Of a stretch of 64,000 nucleotides of DNA, positions 1-8,605 are shown in pieces. The position numbers were made by a program, and so were the translations under genes. Position 1 is the first letter of the stretch. Each line of letters begins with the position of its first letter. The notes beneath the pieces were generated by a model. The model saw only the letters and a program-made list of their open reading frames with translations. It had not been told where the DNA came from and ran no database searches. The DNA is from Sporosarcina sp. P34 (GTDB lineage: Bacteria; Bacillota; Bacilli; Bacillales_A; Planococcaceae): contig NZ_PDZC01000001.1 in the NCBI RefSeq assembly GCF_002743375.1, positions 124,001 through 188,000 of the forward strand. The letters are read 5' to 3'.

Positions 1-348
1 GGGCTCCTCCTTGGCGTTTCACTAGGTTTGCTCTCAGATATACAGATTCCGCAAGTTTATAATAACTATTTAACTATTGCGATTCTCGCTGCATTTGATA
101 CACTATTTGGTGGAATCAGGGCCTATCTTCAGCAAGTGTATGACGATCGAATATTCGTCAGCGGATTTTTCTTCAATATACTTTTGGCAGCAGCACTTGC
201 TTTTATTGGTGTACACTTAGGTGTTGATTTATATTTGGCAGCAGTTTTCGCTTTTGGTGTACGATTATTCCAAAACATCGCGGTCATCAGAAGAATCCTG
301 CTCGCGAAATGGACAGGGAGAAACAAAAATTCCGACACAAATACGTAA
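1..348 (+). CDS. sbp: Small basic protein Sbp, DUF1290 family (5' end outside window)
   Basis: The reading frame is open from base 1, so the N-terminus lies upstream of the window; the internal TTG at 28 is not the true start. The visible ~115 residues are hydrophobic, with about three membrane segments, and carry the family hallmark 'GVHLGVDLYLAAVFAFGVRL' followed by a short basic tail. Members of this family (B. subtilis sbp) are small integral membrane proteins encoded immediately before ftsA; their function is unknown. The position 100 bp upstream of ftsA supports the call. The name rests on sequence resemblance plus synteny. Confidence 0.85.
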   Translation, partial: GLLLGVSLGLLSDIQIPQVYNNYLTIAILAAFDTLFGGIRAYLQQVYDDRIFVSGFFFNILLAAALAFIGVHLGVDLYLAAVFAFGVRLFQNIAVIRRILLAKWTGRNKNSDTNT

Positions 349-373
349 TATTACATGTTTTTAGAAGAGGGTG

Positions 374-403
374 TTGAAAATATTTAGACAAAGCAGTCAT
401 AAT
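374..403 (+). promoter_or_regulatory. Possible sigma-A promoter for ftsA-ftsZ
   Basis: TTGAAA (374-379), an 18 bp spacer, then CATAAT (398-403), which itself overlaps TACAAT (403-408). The site lies in the only gap before ftsA and about 45 bp upstream of its start. In B. subtilis ftsAZ has several promoters including a sigma-H one; no convincing sigma-H match was seen here. Confidence 0.4.
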
Positions 404-448
404 ACAATAGAATGGAAGTTACTAGTTACATTAAGGAGGTGTCAATAA

Positions 449-1735
449 TTGAGTAAATCAAATCATTACGTATCACTTGATATAGGATCATCCACAATTA
501 AAGTTTTAATTGGAGAGATGGATCAAAATGCCCTGCATGTAATCGGTGTAGGAAATGTTCAATCTGCTGGAATTCGCAAAGGAACAATTATTGATATTGA
601 TGCCACTGTCCAGTCAATCCGTAAAGCGATTGAACAGGCTGAAAGAATGACAGGCTTGAAAATTGAAGAAGTAGTTCTTGGCATACCTGCAAATGGCGTC
701 CAGTTCCAAAACGTCAAAGGCGTTGTGGCAGTGAACTCTGAAAATCGTGAAATCACAGATGATGACCTAGAAAGAGTTATGAAATCATCACAAGTAATGA
801 ATGTTCCACCCGAAAGAGAATTCGTCAATTTAGTGCCAAAGCAATTTATTGTCGATGATTATGATGAAATCACAGATCCCCGTGGTATGATGGGAGTAAG
901 ATTGGAAATGGACGCAACGTTAATTACGACGTCCAAAACTCAACTACATAACATTTTACGCTGTGTAGAAAAAGCTGGTTTACAAATACGCGAAATTTAT
1001 TTGCAGCCATTAGCGGCAGGTACATTCGCATTATCTGAAGATGAAATGTATCATGGAACTGCCTTTATTGATATTGGCGGAGGATCAACTACGGTTTCAG
1101 TATTTGCCGAAAATCGTTTGATTAGTACATCTGTATTACCTGTTGGCGGAGACCATATTACAAAAGACCTGTCAATCGTCTTAAAAACACCTACAGAACA
1201 AGCAAGAATGATTAAGCATCAGTATGGACATGCCTATTATGACGATGCTTCAGACGAAGAATTATTTGAAGTACCAGTAGTAGGTTCAGATGCAAAAGAT
1301 CAATATAGCCAGCGATATATCTCTGATGTTATCGGTTCACGTCTTGAAGAATTGTTCGAATTGATTCTCGAAGATTTGTATGCAACAGGCATCCGTGACT
1401 TGCCTGGAGGTATCGTCATCACAGGCGGTACGGCTAAACTGGACGGAATTTTGCAGTTGGCTCGTGATGTCTTTAAAACAAGAGCTAGATTGTACACACC
1501 AGAATATATTGGTGTCCGTGAGCCAATGTATTCTACTGCGGTTGGCTTGATTCGCTATGCATATATGGAAGATGTGTTCTTTGGTTATGAAGAAGAGCCG
1601 GTTGGGGTAACTCAATCGCCAGAGTCCATTTATGAAGTTGCGGAACCTGTAGCTCGGCCAGTTAAACCGAAGAAAGAAAAAGGTCAAGGATTCATGAAAC
1701 GCGCTAAAAAAGTATTCGACAATTTCTTTGAGTAA
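449..1735 (+). CDS. ftsA: Cell division protein FtsA
   Basis: Actin-like ATPase of 428 residues that tethers FtsZ to the membrane and starts divisome assembly at mid-cell. The N-terminal 'SLDIGSSTIKVLIGE' phosphate-binding loop and the second 'FIDIGGGSTTVSVF' loop near residue 207 mark the actin/HSP70 fold. The extreme C-terminus 'GFMKRAKKVFDNFFE' is the amphipathic membrane-targeting helix, preceded by a Pro/Lys-rich linker. The start is TTG at 449, placed 8 bases after an AAGGAGG site. ftsZ follows after 49 bp, presumably co-transcribed. Length is normal for the family and no key motif is missing. Confidence 0.97.
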   Translation: MSKSNHYVSLDIGSSTIKVLIGEMDQNALHVIGVGNVQSAGIRKGTIIDIDATVQSIRKAIEQAERMTGLKIEEVVLGIPANGVQFQNVKGVVAVNSENREITDDDLERVMKSSQVMNVPPEREFVNLVPKQFIVDDYDEITDPRGMMGVRLEMDATLITTSKTQLHNILRCVEKAGLQIREIYLQPLAAGTFALSEDEMYHGTAFIDIGGGSTTVSVFAENRLISTSVLPVGGDHITKDLSIVLKTPTEQARMIKHQYGHAYYDDASDEELFEVPVVGSDAKDQYSQRYISDVIGSRLEELFELILEDLYATGIRDLPGGIVITGGTAKLDGILQLARDVFKTRARLYTPEYIGVREPMYSTAVGLIRYAYMEDVFFGYEEEPVGVTQSPESIYEVAEPVARPVKPKKEKGQGFMKRAKKVFDNFFE

Positions 1736-1784
1736 AACAGTATGTTAGACGGGGAATTGCAGATAATTTAGAGGAGGAAAATCA

Positions 1785-2957
1785 ATGCTTGAATTTGAGA
1801 CGAACATAGATGCATTAGCGGTAATTAAAGTTATTGGAGTGGGCGGCGGCGGAAACAATGCGGTAAACCGTATGATTGAACATGGAGTGCAAGGCGTAGA
1901 GTTTATCGCGGTTAACACGGATGCTCAAGCATTGCAATTATCGTCGGCTGAAATCAAACTACAAATCGGTGAAAAGCTGACTAGAGGACTAGGCGCTGGC
2001 GCTAACCCTGAAGTAGGTAAAAAAGCAGCTGAAGAAAGTAAAGAGCAGATCGAAGAAGCTTTACGTGGGGCAGATATGGTCTTCGTTACAGCTGGTATGG
2101 GAGGCGGAACGGGTACGGGGGCAGCACCAGTTATTGCTCAAATCGCCAAAGATATTGGTGCATTGACAGTAGGCGTGGTCACACGTCCGTTCACTTTTGA
2201 GGGAAGAAAAAGATCTACTTCGGCAGCTGGCGGTATTGCAAGCATGAAAGAAGCAATCGATACGCTAATTGTTATTCCGAATGACAAGTTGCTAGAGATT
2301 GTAGATAAAAACACTCCTATGCTTGAAGCGTTTAGAGAAGCTGACAATGTATTGCGCCAAGGTGTTCAAGGTATCTCGGATTTGATTGCCGTACCTGGAT
2401 TGATCAACCTCGACTTTGCTGACGTGAAAACCATCATGTACAATAAAGGTTCTGCATTGATGGGTATCGGTATGTCTACCGGTGAAAATCGGGCAGCAGA
2501 AGCAGCGAAAAAAGCTATTTCTAGTCCATTGCTTGAAACATCAATCGATGGAGCCAAAGGTGTCCTAATGAATATTACAGGTGGCTCGAACTTGAGCTTG
2601 TTTGAAGTACAGGAAGCAGCTGATATTGTTGCCACTGCTTCAGACGAAAACGTTAACATGATCTTCGGTTCTGTCATCAACGATGATTTGAAAGATGAAA
2701 TCATCGTAACAGTCATCGCGACAGGATTTAACGAAGAACAATTAGCGCCATCAAGACAACGTGGTGCTGGTGTAACGGGAGGCGTTCGTTCACAACGACC
2801 TGTACAACAGCAACCGCCAACACAAAACAGGTATGAAGAGCAACCACCACGTTACGAACAACAAGCTGAGCCAAGACAGCCACAGGTTAATCAGCATCAG
2901 CACGAAGAACAACTGGATATCCCTACGTTCTTACGTAATCGTACGCGTCGTAAATAA
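1785..2957 (+). CDS. ftsZ: Cell division GTPase FtsZ
   Basis: Tubulin-like GTPase of 390 residues that polymerises into the cytokinetic Z-ring. The GTP-binding signature '[13 protein letters not shown]' lies near residue 107 and the T7 catalytic loop '[11 protein letters not shown]' near 207. A Gln/Pro-rich disordered linker (about residues 320-375) leads to the conserved C-terminal peptide '[13 protein letters not shown]', which binds FtsA, SepF and other partners; FtsA and SepF are also encoded in this window. AGGAGG precedes the ATG. A strong terminator follows immediately, closing the division operon. Confidence 0.98.
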   Translation: MLEFETNIDALAVIKVIGVGGGGNNAVNRMIEHGVQGVEFIAVNTDAQALQLSSAEIKLQIGEKLTRGLGAGANPEVGKKAAEESKEQIEEALRGADMVFVTAGMGGGTGTGAAPVIAQIAKDIGALTVGVVTRPFTFEGRKRSTSAAGGIASMKEAIDTLIVIPNDKLLEIVDKNTPMLEAFREADNVLRQGVQGISDLIAVPGLINLDFADVKTIMYNKGSALMGIGMSTGENRAAEAAKKAISSPLLETSIDGAKGVLMNITGGSNLSLFEVQEAADIVATASDENVNMIFGSVINDDLKDEIIVTVIATGFNEEQLAPSRQRGAGVTGGVRSQRPVQQQPPTQNRYEEQPPRYEQQAEPRQPQVNQHQHEEQLDIPTFLRNRTRRK

Positions 2958-2968
2958 TAAATAGACCT

Positions 2969-3012
2969 AGCTTCCCGCAAGAGATGAAATTCTCATGCAG
3001 GAAGCTTTTTTG
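2969..3012 (+). terminator. Rho-independent terminator after ftsZ
   Basis: AGCTTCC (2969-2975) pairs with GGAAGCT (3000-3006), with an inner GAGA/TCTC pairing, followed directly by a run of seven T. It separates the division genes from the sporulation cassette. Confidence 0.85.
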
Positions 3013-3051
3013 ATTTCAACACCCCATGATGACTCTACGCATTTAAAAATA

Positions 3052-3114
3052 TGTCGAAGTTTTTATTGGAAACAAACCAAAGCCCGACAGGTTTTTCATG
3101 AAAGCCATGATAAT
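3052..3114 (+). promoter_or_regulatory. Spo0A box and probable spoIIGA-sigE promoter region
   Basis: TGTCGAA at 3052-3058 is an exact 0A box, the Spo0A~P binding motif. A second, reverse-oriented and weaker match (TGTCGGG on the minus strand) lies at 3083-3089, overlapping a poor -35 (CCGACA, 3084-3089). The candidate -10 is GATAAT (3109-3114), giving a long 19 bp spacer. In B. subtilis the spoIIG promoter is sigma-A dependent with an over-long spacer and is activated by Spo0A~P; the arrangement here fits, but the exact promoter hexamers are uncertain. Confidence 0.55.
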
Positions 3115-3136
3115 CTGTTTGTAAGGAGGCCGGCAT

Positions 3137-3985
3137 ATGTATGGAGAACTGATGATAGGGATCAATATGCTCTTTAACTACGCCATCCTATCGTTCACTA
3201 ATAAAGTGGGAAATCATCAAACGAGCAAAAGGAGGTTATGGAGTGCGGCATTTCTCGGTGCCTTCTTTATTACATTGTTCCCGTATTCTTTGCTAGCGAT
3301 GATCTTCACTTTTTTAGGAATGACGTATATTGCATTTGGACAAACGTTTAGTAGTTGGAAAAGTTCGATCCTCGCTGTACTGATCGCGGCTTTCTTCGCA
3401 GGGGGAATGTTGACCTTGATCTATGCTCAGATAAGTGTCAGCGTAAATCAGAGCTTTTTATTTGTAGCGATTGGTCTAACATATCTTTCATTATACATCG
3501 TGAAGCATAAATGGATTGACACACGCATGATGAATAAGTTAATGAGTTTCACGCTTGACTCAGAATTGAATTTATGGGGACAATCGATTCCACTTAAGGT
3601 ATTTATCGATACGGGTAATCATTGCGTAGAACCATTGTCAGGAGATCCTGTACATTTTATCGGCTTTTCGGCAATCAAAGAACAGCTACCAGTCGACTTC
3701 GCTTCAGCACTAGTGTCCTGGAATCCTGAAAAATCTCCAGACTTGGCCAGTTTCCCTGCTACTTATCAAAAGAGTCTTCGGTTAATACGATTGCAGACTG
3801 TTCAAGGTGCTTCGTGGGCTGTCGGAATCAAGTACGATAGCTGGTTGCTCGAAGGAAAGTTATTGCCCGTAGGATATATCGTCTTGACAAAAGAACAGCA
3901 TCAATACCCTCAAGGTGCAGCGGCTATTTTGCAAATGAGTGCGATGGATGTACTAAAAGAAGAAGGGAGAACGGCTATATGTTGA
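3137..3985 (+). CDS. spoIIGA: Sigma-E processing peptidase SpoIIGA
   Basis: Membrane-embedded aspartic protease of 282 residues that removes the pro-sequence of pro-sigma-E in the mother cell after a signal (SpoIIR) from the forespore. The N-terminal half carries about five hydrophobic segments (roughly residues 5-130). The C-terminal half is soluble and holds the catalytic 'FIDTGN' motif with Asp near residue 158. The ATG at 3137 follows AAGGAGG at good spacing. The last 7 bases overlap sigE, so protease and substrate are translationally coupled, as in B. subtilis. An upstream frame at 2995-3177 runs through the ftsZ terminator and is not a gene. Confidence 0.95.
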   Translation: MYGELMIGINMLFNYAILSFTNKVGNHQTSKRRLWSAAFLGAFFITLFPYSLLAMIFTFLGMTYIAFGQTFSSWKSSILAVLIAAFFAGGMLTLIYAQISVSVNQSFLFVAIGLTYLSLYIVKHKWIDTRMMNKLMSFTLDSELNLWGQSIPLKVFIDTGNHCVEPLSGDPVHFIGFSAIKEQLPVDFASALVSWNPEKSPDLASFPATYQKSLRLIRLQTVQGASWAVGIKYDSWLLEGKLLPVGYIVLTKEQHQYPQGAAAILQMSAMDVLKEEGRTAIC

Positions 3986-4689
3986 CAGAAGTAAAAAAGT
4001 GGGTTTCTTATATTGCGGGATTCTTCAGACGAAAAGGCGGCGTATTTTATATTGGTGGACATGAATCTCTTCCTAAGCCTCTCGATAAAGAGCAAGAAGC
4101 TAAAATGATCGCGGCATTAATGAATGGAGATGCTGCGGCACGGGATACATTGATCGAAAAGAATTTACGTCTCGTTGTTTATATTGCAAGGCGCTTTGAT
4201 AATACGAACACAAATATTGAAGATCTTATTAGTATAGGAACTATCGGATTGATCAAAGCAATCGAAACATTTAAAGCGGATAAAAATATTAAGCTTGCGA
4301 CATATGCTTCTCGTTGTATTGAAAATGAAATTTTAATGCATTTGCGTAAAACGAATCGAATTCGTTCAGAGATCTCATTCGATGAGCCATTAAATTCAGA
4401 TGCCGATGGTAATGAGTTACTTCTATCGGATATCTTGGGGACGGATGAAGATATTATTATAGACGATGTTGAGAAAAAGTTGGAGCGGCAGTATATGATC
4501 GATGCTATTTCCATTTTAGATGAAAGAGAACGTTATATTATGGAACAACGATTCGGATTGATGGGGACCAATGAAATGACACAAAAAGAAGTGGCAGATC
4601 TTCTCGGCATTTCACAGTCTTATATATCTAGATTGGAAAAGAAAATTATCTCCGAGCTTCGAGATCGACTAAATCAGCCAATTTCATAA
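3979..4689 (+). CDS. sigE: RNA polymerase sigma factor sigma-E (pro-sigma-E)
   Basis: Early mother-cell sigma factor of sporulation, 236 residues. The first ~25 residues form the membrane-associated pro-sequence (basic/aromatic, ending near 'VFYIGG'), which SpoIIGA cleaves. Region 2 ('[16 protein letters not shown]', '[13 protein letters not shown]') and region 4 ('[16 protein letters not shown]' helix-turn-helix) are intact. The pro-segment appears a few residues shorter than in B. subtilis (239 aa protein). It overlaps spoIIGA by 7 bases and is followed by sigG after 104 bp. Confidence 0.97.
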   Translation: MLTEVKKWVSYIAGFFRRKGGVFYIGGHESLPKPLDKEQEAKMIAALMNGDAAARDTLIEKNLRLVVYIARRFDNTNTNIEDLISIGTIGLIKAIETFKADKNIKLATYASRCIENEILMHLRKTNRIRSEISFDEPLNSDADGNELLLSDILGTDEDIIIDDVEKKLERQYMIDAISILDERERYIMEQRFGLMGTNEMTQKEVADLLGISQSYISRLEKKIISELRDRLNQPIS

Positions 4690-4726
4690 CTGGGCGTATC
4701 GGCAGAAATTGGCGATTCTAGAATTC

Positions 4727-4755
4727 GCATATTCTAAAGAGTTGAGGACACACTA
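4727..4755 (+). promoter_or_regulatory. Putative sigma-F promoter of sigG
   Basis: GCATA (4727-4731), a 14 bp spacer, then GGACACACTA (4746-4755). The B. subtilis sigma-F consensus, as I recall it, is GYATA, about 15 bp, GGNNANAHTR. All -10 positions match and the spacer is one base short. In B. subtilis spoIIIG (sigG) is transcribed in the forespore by sigma-F from the same intergenic position, so motif and context agree. Confidence 0.65.
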
Positions 4756-4793
4756 CTCTGTACACTCACCTATAGAATGCGGAGGAAGAGCCA

Positions 4794-5579
4794 ATGGTAC
4801 GTACAAGAGTAGAAATTTGTGGCATCAATACGTCCGAGCTACCTTTATTAACTGCAGATGTGATGAAAGAGACATTCATCCGTTTGCAAAGCGGTGACGA
4901 ATTTGCTAGAGATGAATTGGTATTTGCGAATTTACGTCTCGTACTTAGCCTTGTTCAACGCTTTAACTATCGTGGAGAGCAGGCTGATGATTTATTCCAA
5001 GTTGGTTGTATTGGGTTGTTGAAAGCCATAGACAATTTTGATTTAAAACATAATGTCCGGTTTTCCACCTATGCTGTGCCGATGATCATTGGAGAAATCA
5101 AGCGACATCTTCGCGATCATCATGCCGTTCGTGTATCCAGATCGTTGCGTGATATCGCTTATAAAGCCATCAGGGCTAAAGAACAATATGTCAACGAACA
5201 TCAACACGAACCAAAAATTTCAGATCTCGAGAAAATCACCGGCATACCGGAAGAAGATATACTCTTCGCCTTAGATGCCATACAAGACCCCATGTCGTTA
5301 CATGAGCCAATGAACAGCGATGGCGGTGATCCGATCTATATGATGGATCAGCTACATGATCAAAGAGTATCAGAGGATCGCTGGATGAACTACGTGTCCA
5401 TTAAAGATAAAATGAGCGAGCTGGACGAACGTCAACAGCTAATCGTTTCCAAACGATTTTACCTCGGTCAGACGCAAACTGAAATTGCCAAGGAGCTCGG
5501 GATCTCACAAGCGCAAATCTCGAGAATCGAAAAGCATGCGATGGAACAGATCCGGCTTGGAATTGAGCAGAATAAATAG
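4794..5579 (+). CDS. sigG: RNA polymerase sigma factor sigma-G (late forespore)
   Basis: Late forespore-specific sigma factor, 261 residues (B. subtilis protein 260). The N-terminus 'TRVEICGINTSELPLL' is diagnostic of SigG and carries the anti-sigma-factor-contacting segment. Region 2 ('LRLVLSLVQRFNYRGEQ', 'LFQVGCIGLLKAIDNF'), region 3 and the region 4 helix-turn-helix ('ELGISQAQISRIEKHA') are intact. The ATG at 4794 follows GGAGGA. A strong terminator lies 22 bp after the stop, so expression ends here. A sigma-F-type promoter is visible upstream. Confidence 0.97.
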   Translation: MVRTRVEICGINTSELPLLTADVMKETFIRLQSGDEFARDELVFANLRLVLSLVQRFNYRGEQADDLFQVGCIGLLKAIDNFDLKHNVRFSTYAVPMIIGEIKRHLRDHHAVRVSRSLRDIAYKAIRAKEQYVNEHQHEPKISDLEKITGIPEEDILFALDAIQDPMSLHEPMNSDGGDPIYMMDQLHDQRVSEDRWMNYVSIKDKMSELDERQQLIVSKRFYLGQTQTEIAKELGISQAQISRIEKHAMEQIRLGIEQNK

Positions 5580-5601
5580 TAATAGCAATTAATATACAGA
5601 G

Positions 5602-5640
5602 ACTGTCCTTTCCACTTGAGAGTGGGGAGGGCAGTTTTTG
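5602..5640 (+). terminator. Rho-independent terminator after sigG
   Basis: ACTGTCCTTTCCAC pairs with GTGGGGAGGGCAGT through a TTGAGA loop, with a few mismatches and G-U pairs, followed by a long T run that extends to about 5647. Confidence 0.9.
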
Positions 5641-5650
5641 TTTTTTTAGC

Positions 5651-5704
5651 GGCTCAAGATTGTGCCCCCCAGAAAGCGTCCACCTCTGCAATGGAAATCC
5701 CAAC
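5651..5704 (+). repeat. Decayed half-copy of the GC-rich palindromic intergenic repeat
   Basis: The stretch from GGCTCAAG (5651) through AAAGCGTCC (5672-5680) to the AAATC/CAAC end (5696-5704) matches, with substitutions, the right-hand ~55 bp of the full element at 27592-27784 (GGCTCAAG...GGAAAGCGTCC...AAAATCAAC). The left half is missing, so this is a truncated remnant. Confidence 0.55.
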
Positions 5705-5805
5705 CCACTAGCCTTATTTCTCCGTATATTTGCTAATTGGTTAAGAAAATTTTCACGTTCTCAATAAAACGCCCTATGCATAGTATGAAAGAAGGAGGGG
5801 AAACT

Positions 5806-6051
5806 ATGCGTTTTTCCAGCTTACAGAAAAAAGAAGTGATTGAACTGAAAAAAGGGTCTTTCCTCGGCTTTGTTCAAGATGCCACAATTGACATCGAAAA
5901 AGGAGAAATTGCGCAACTTCATATAGGCGAACTTGAACGCTCCTTTTTCTCAGACAGCAAGTCAAAAGGTGTTCAAAAAATCGATTACAATGACGTCATG
6001 ACGATTGGTAAAGATATTATCTTGGTTGAGAACAAACGGCTCAATAAATGA
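5806..6051 (+). CDS. ylmC: YlmC/YmxH family sporulation protein, PRC-barrel fold
   Basis: An 81-residue single-domain protein with the PRC-barrel pattern seen in YlmC/YmxH proteins: an N-terminal strand ('FSSLQKKEVIELKKGSFLG'), a central 'ATIDIEKGEIAQLHI' strand pair, and the C-terminal 'MTIGKDIILVE' typical of the family. The ATG at 5806 is preceded by GAAGGAGGGG at correct spacing; a frame open from 5737 lacks such a site. B. subtilis also has ylmC after sigG. The molecular role is unknown; the family is linked to sporulation by context. Confidence 0.85.
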   Translation: MRFSSLQKKEVIELKKGSFLGFVQDATIDIEKGEIAQLHIGELERSFFSDSKSKGVQKIDYNDVMTIGKDIILVENKRLNK

Positions 6052-6058
6052 CTTATCA

Positions 6059-6087
6059 TTGATATATAGTGCTCAAATTGATACAAT
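6059..6087 (+). promoter_or_regulatory. Sigma-A promoter for ylmE-sepF
   Basis: TTGATA (6059-6064), a 17 bp spacer, then TACAAT (6082-6087). The site lies in the short gap between ylmC and ylmE. Confidence 0.55.
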
Positions 6088-6099
6088 GAAATAAAGTTG

Positions 6100-6810
6100 A
6101 TGAAAAGTAGTGATAATATGGGACAAATAGAGCAACGACTAGAAACAATACAAAATCAAATAAACGAAGCATGTGAAACGTCAAATCGCAGCTCGGATGA
6201 CATCACGTTAATAGCCGTCACGAAGCAAGTATCTTCCGCTAGAGCGCAATCGCTGCTAGATATTGGGATTAAAAACTTAGGAGAAAATCGCCTCGAAGGA
6301 TTACTTGATAAACAAAAAACGATTGAAGATCCAGTCAATTGGCACTTTATTGGTAACTTGCAGACGCGCAAAGTAAAAGAATTAATCGACACGATTGACT
6401 GCCTTCATTCGCTTGACCGTATAAGCCTTGCGAAAGAAGTGAATAAGCGGGCAAGTAAGCCGCTGGATTGTTTTGTACAAGTTAATGTTTCAGGTGAAAA
6501 ATCTAAATCGGGTATTACACCGGACGAAGTGGATGTGTTTTTCGAACAATTGGCGACTTACGAAAACATTCATGTAATTGGACTGATGACGATGGCACCA
6601 AATACGGATGATGAATCAATAGTTCGCAACACATTTCGTTCTCTACGTGAACTACGAGATAGAATCGCATCAAAAGGATTACCCTATGCACCGTGTACAA
6701 AACTGTCCATGGGTATGTCCAATGACTTTACAATCGCAATAGAAGAAGGTGCAACTCATATACGCATCGGCACTGCATTGGCCGGATCAGAAAGCGAGGA
6801 AACTGAATGA
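6100..6810 (+). CDS. ylmE: YggS/PLPBP family pyridoxal-phosphate homeostasis protein
   Basis: PLP-binding TIM-barrel protein of about 236 residues that buffers pyridoxal phosphate in the cytosol; no enzymatic activity is known for the family. The PLP lysine lies in '[13 protein letters not shown]', and '[12 protein letters not shown]', '[16 protein letters not shown]' and the C-terminal '[10 protein letters not shown]' are family hallmarks. The start is unsure: a TTG at 6097, ATG at 6100 and ATG at 6118 are all in frame and none has a clear Shine-Dalgarno. The 3' end overlaps sepF by 4 bases (ATGA). In B. subtilis ylmD sits between ylmC and ylmE; it is absent here. Confidence 0.93.
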   Translation: MKSSDNMGQIEQRLETIQNQINEACETSNRSSDDITLIAVTKQVSSARAQSLLDIGIKNLGENRLEGLLDKQKTIEDPVNWHFIGNLQTRKVKELIDTIDCLHSLDRISLAKEVNKRASKPLDCFVQVNVSGEKSKSGITPDEVDVFFEQLATYENIHVIGLMTMAPNTDDESIVRNTFRSLRELRDRIASKGLPYAPCTKLSMGMSNDFTIAIEEGATHIRIGTALAGSESEETE

Positions 6811-7304
6811 GCCTTAAAAAACGATTGGAAAAAATGTTTTGGGTACAGGAAGAAGATTTAATTCAACAACCGAAACCACAAAGTAAACTTACAAAAGGTG
6901 AACAAGCAATGGCTCGTAAAGAGATGAAGAAGCTAGGAGGTAAGAAACGAGCTGTCAATAGTCGTCCTCAAGCCTCTCCGCAAAAACCTTCGTCTACCCA
7001 AGCTCCAGTGATTAGTCTACAAAGTCTTCAAAAATCGTCAAAAGTCATTCTACTGGAGCCGCGTTCTTATGCAGAAGTAGAAGACATTGCAGAACATCTG
7101 AAGAATCGCCGTTCTGTCGTCGTGAACTTACAGCAGATAGAGCGTGATCAAGGATTTCGTATCATTGATTTCTTAAGTGGTACAGTTTATGCCCTCGGTG
7201 GCGACATTCAACGAATTGGCGCAGATATATTCCTATGTGCACCTGACAACGTAGAAGTAGCCGGTAAAATTACAGAGTTTCTATCTGAACAACAAGAACG
7301 ATAG
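6807..7304 (+). CDS. sepF: Cell division protein SepF
   Basis: FtsZ-binding protein of 165 residues that bundles FtsZ filaments and anchors them to the membrane. The N-terminus '[16 protein letters not shown]' is an amphipathic membrane-binding helix. A variable basic/Pro-rich linker follows, and the globular domain (about residues 75-160) contains '[16 protein letters not shown]' and '[19 protein letters not shown]'. The ATG overlaps the ylmE stop. Co-transcription with the ylm genes and presence of ftsA/ftsZ upstream match its role in septum formation. Confidence 0.95.
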   Translation: MSLKKRLEKMFWVQEEDLIQQPKPQSKLTKGEQAMARKEMKKLGGKKRAVNSRPQASPQKPSSTQAPVISLQSLQKSSKVILLEPRSYAEVEDIAEHLKNRRSVVVNLQQIERDQGFRIIDFLSGTVYALGGDIQRIGADIFLCAPDNVEVAGKITEFLSEQQER

Positions 7305-7369
7305 GCTACGCAACTTAGAGCTTTCCACCAATGAAAGTTGAACAATTTGAATGAGGTGTACATGTTATT

Positions 7370-7660
7370 ATGATCGCATTATTAAACAACTCGTATTTAT
7401 TTATTTCTGGAGCCTTGCAATTATATTCTATTCTGTTGGTCATTTATATTTTAATGTCATGGGTTCCTTCCACAAGAGAAACAAAATTTGGGCAGCTTAT
7501 AGGAAAACTGGCTGAACCCTATTTAGGCTTTTTCCGTAAGTTCATACCTCCATTTGGTATGATTGATTTTTCACCGATTGTCGCATTGCTGTCATTACAA
7601 TTAATCAGCAGAGGGATTGGACAGATATATTTGATGATCTTCCAAGCATTAGTTAGTTAA
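7370..7660 (+). CDS. ylmG: YggT family membrane protein YlmG
   Basis: A 96-residue protein with two hydrophobic segments (about residues 8-32 and 62-92) joined by the conserved 'YILMSWVPSTRETKFGQL' and 'EPYLGFFRKFIPPFG' motifs of the YggT family. It sits between sepF and ylmH as in most Firmicutes. The family is associated with septum and membrane organisation, but its biochemical role is not established. An ATG at 7362 is out of frame and stops at once; the ATG at 7370 has a GAGGTG 12 bases upstream. Confidence 0.88.
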   Translation: MIALLNNSYLFISGALQLYSILLVIYILMSWVPSTRETKFGQLIGKLAEPYLGFFRKFIPPFGMIDFSPIVALLSLQLISRGIGQIYLMIFQALVS

Positions 7661-7683
7661 GTATATCCTAAACTGAATTTGGA

Positions 7684-7709
7684 AATCCTCACAAGGTGAG
7701 GATTTTTTT
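7684..7709 (+). terminator. Rho-independent terminator after ylmG
   Basis: AATCCTCAC (7684-7692) pairs perfectly with GTGAGGATT (7696-7704) around a three-base loop, followed by T5. It lies 20 bp upstream of ylmH, so ylmH expression may depend on read-through. Confidence 0.75.
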
Positions 7710-7729
7710 ATATAAGGAGAAGAAATAAA

Positions 7730-8506
7730 ATGGATTCAATATTTCAGCATTTTCGTAAAGAAGAACAACCGTTTATTGAAAAAGTGAATAGTTGGGTGAA
7801 AGAAGTGGAAGATACGTATGCACCCAAGCTAACGGAGTTTATGGATCCACGTCAGCGGTTCATAACCGAATCCATAGTGAGGAATTCAGATCTTACTTTG
7901 ACAGCAGAAGGTGGCTTTAACGAGGCTGAACGACAGCGTGTGCTAATCTATCCCGATTATTACACTCCAACCAAAGAGGATTTTCAAATCAGTGTATTTA
8001 AAGTAAATTATCCGCAAAAATTCGTGACAATAAAACATTCCGAGCTCCTTGGTTCCTTACTGTCTGTTGGAATTGAGCGTTCACGATTTGGTGATATTCG
8101 ACTAACGGAAGAAACAGTGCAGTTTGCGGTTGCTCAGGAAGTATCTGAATACATCCACGTCCATTTCACGCAAGTAGGTAAAGTGAAAATTTCAGTAGAG
8201 CCAGTTCTGAACACGGAAGATTTTATTAATGTAAGAGAAGAGTGGACAGAAGATCTGCATATCGTTAGTTCATTGCGTTTGGATACCATTGTCGCAACAT
8301 TAACAAACAGTTCAAGAGCTAAAGCTTCATCACTTATTAAGGCGGAGAAAGTTAAAGTGAATTGGGCTATGATTGATCAACAAGCGTTTGAAGTAGAAGA
8401 ATATGATGTCCTGTCAGTTAGAGGGTATGGCCGCTTTAGAATCACGAGTATAGAAGGACGTACAAAGAAAGATAAAATACGAGTGATGATTGGTGCACTA
8501 GTCTGA
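7730..8506 (+). CDS. ylmH: S4-domain RNA-binding protein YlmH (RqcP2-like)
   Basis: A 258-residue protein whose C-terminal third (about residues 180-255) is an S4 RNA-binding domain ('LRLDTIVATLTNSSRAKAS', 'LIKAEKVKVNW', 'YDVLSVRGYGRFRI'). The N-terminal two thirds form the YlmH-specific domain with 'DPRQRFITESI'. In B. subtilis, YlmH has been shown to act on stalled 50S subunits in ribosome-associated quality control alongside RqcH, also encoded in this window (25754-27439). Genomic linkage with division genes is conserved. The start follows AAGGAGAAG. Confidence 0.92.
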   Translation: MDSIFQHFRKEEQPFIEKVNSWVKEVEDTYAPKLTEFMDPRQRFITESIVRNSDLTLTAEGGFNEAERQRVLIYPDYYTPTKEDFQISVFKVNYPQKFVTIKHSELLGSLLSVGIERSRFGDIRLTEETVQFAVAQEVSEYIHVHFTQVGKVKISVEPVLNTEDFINVREEWTEDLHIVSSLRLDTIVATLTNSSRAKASSLIKAEKVKVNWAMIDQQAFEVEEYDVLSVRGYGRFRITSIEGRTKKDKIRVMIGALV

Positions 8507-8515
8507 ATTGAATCC

Positions 8516-8544
8516 TTGATAAATTAAGAAAAGTAGTGTTTAAT
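8516..8544 (+). promoter_or_regulatory. Possible sigma-A promoter for divIVA
   Basis: TTGATA (8516-8521), a 17 bp spacer, then TTTAAT (8539-8544), in the 99 bp gap upstream of divIVA. The -10 is imperfect. Confidence 0.4.
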
Positions 8545-8605
8545 CAAGTAGTATACACAATCACACAGTAAACTATGTAAGCATACTGAAAGGAGAAAGC
8601 GAATT

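Noticed and set aside
2995-3177. 60-codon frame between ftsZ and spoIIGA
   Set aside because: It begins in the ftsZ terminator, crosses the Spo0A-controlled promoter region and overlaps spoIIGA in another frame.
4709-4897. 62-codon frame between sigE and sigG
   Set aside because: It overlaps the sigma-F promoter and the sigG start in another frame; no family resemblance.
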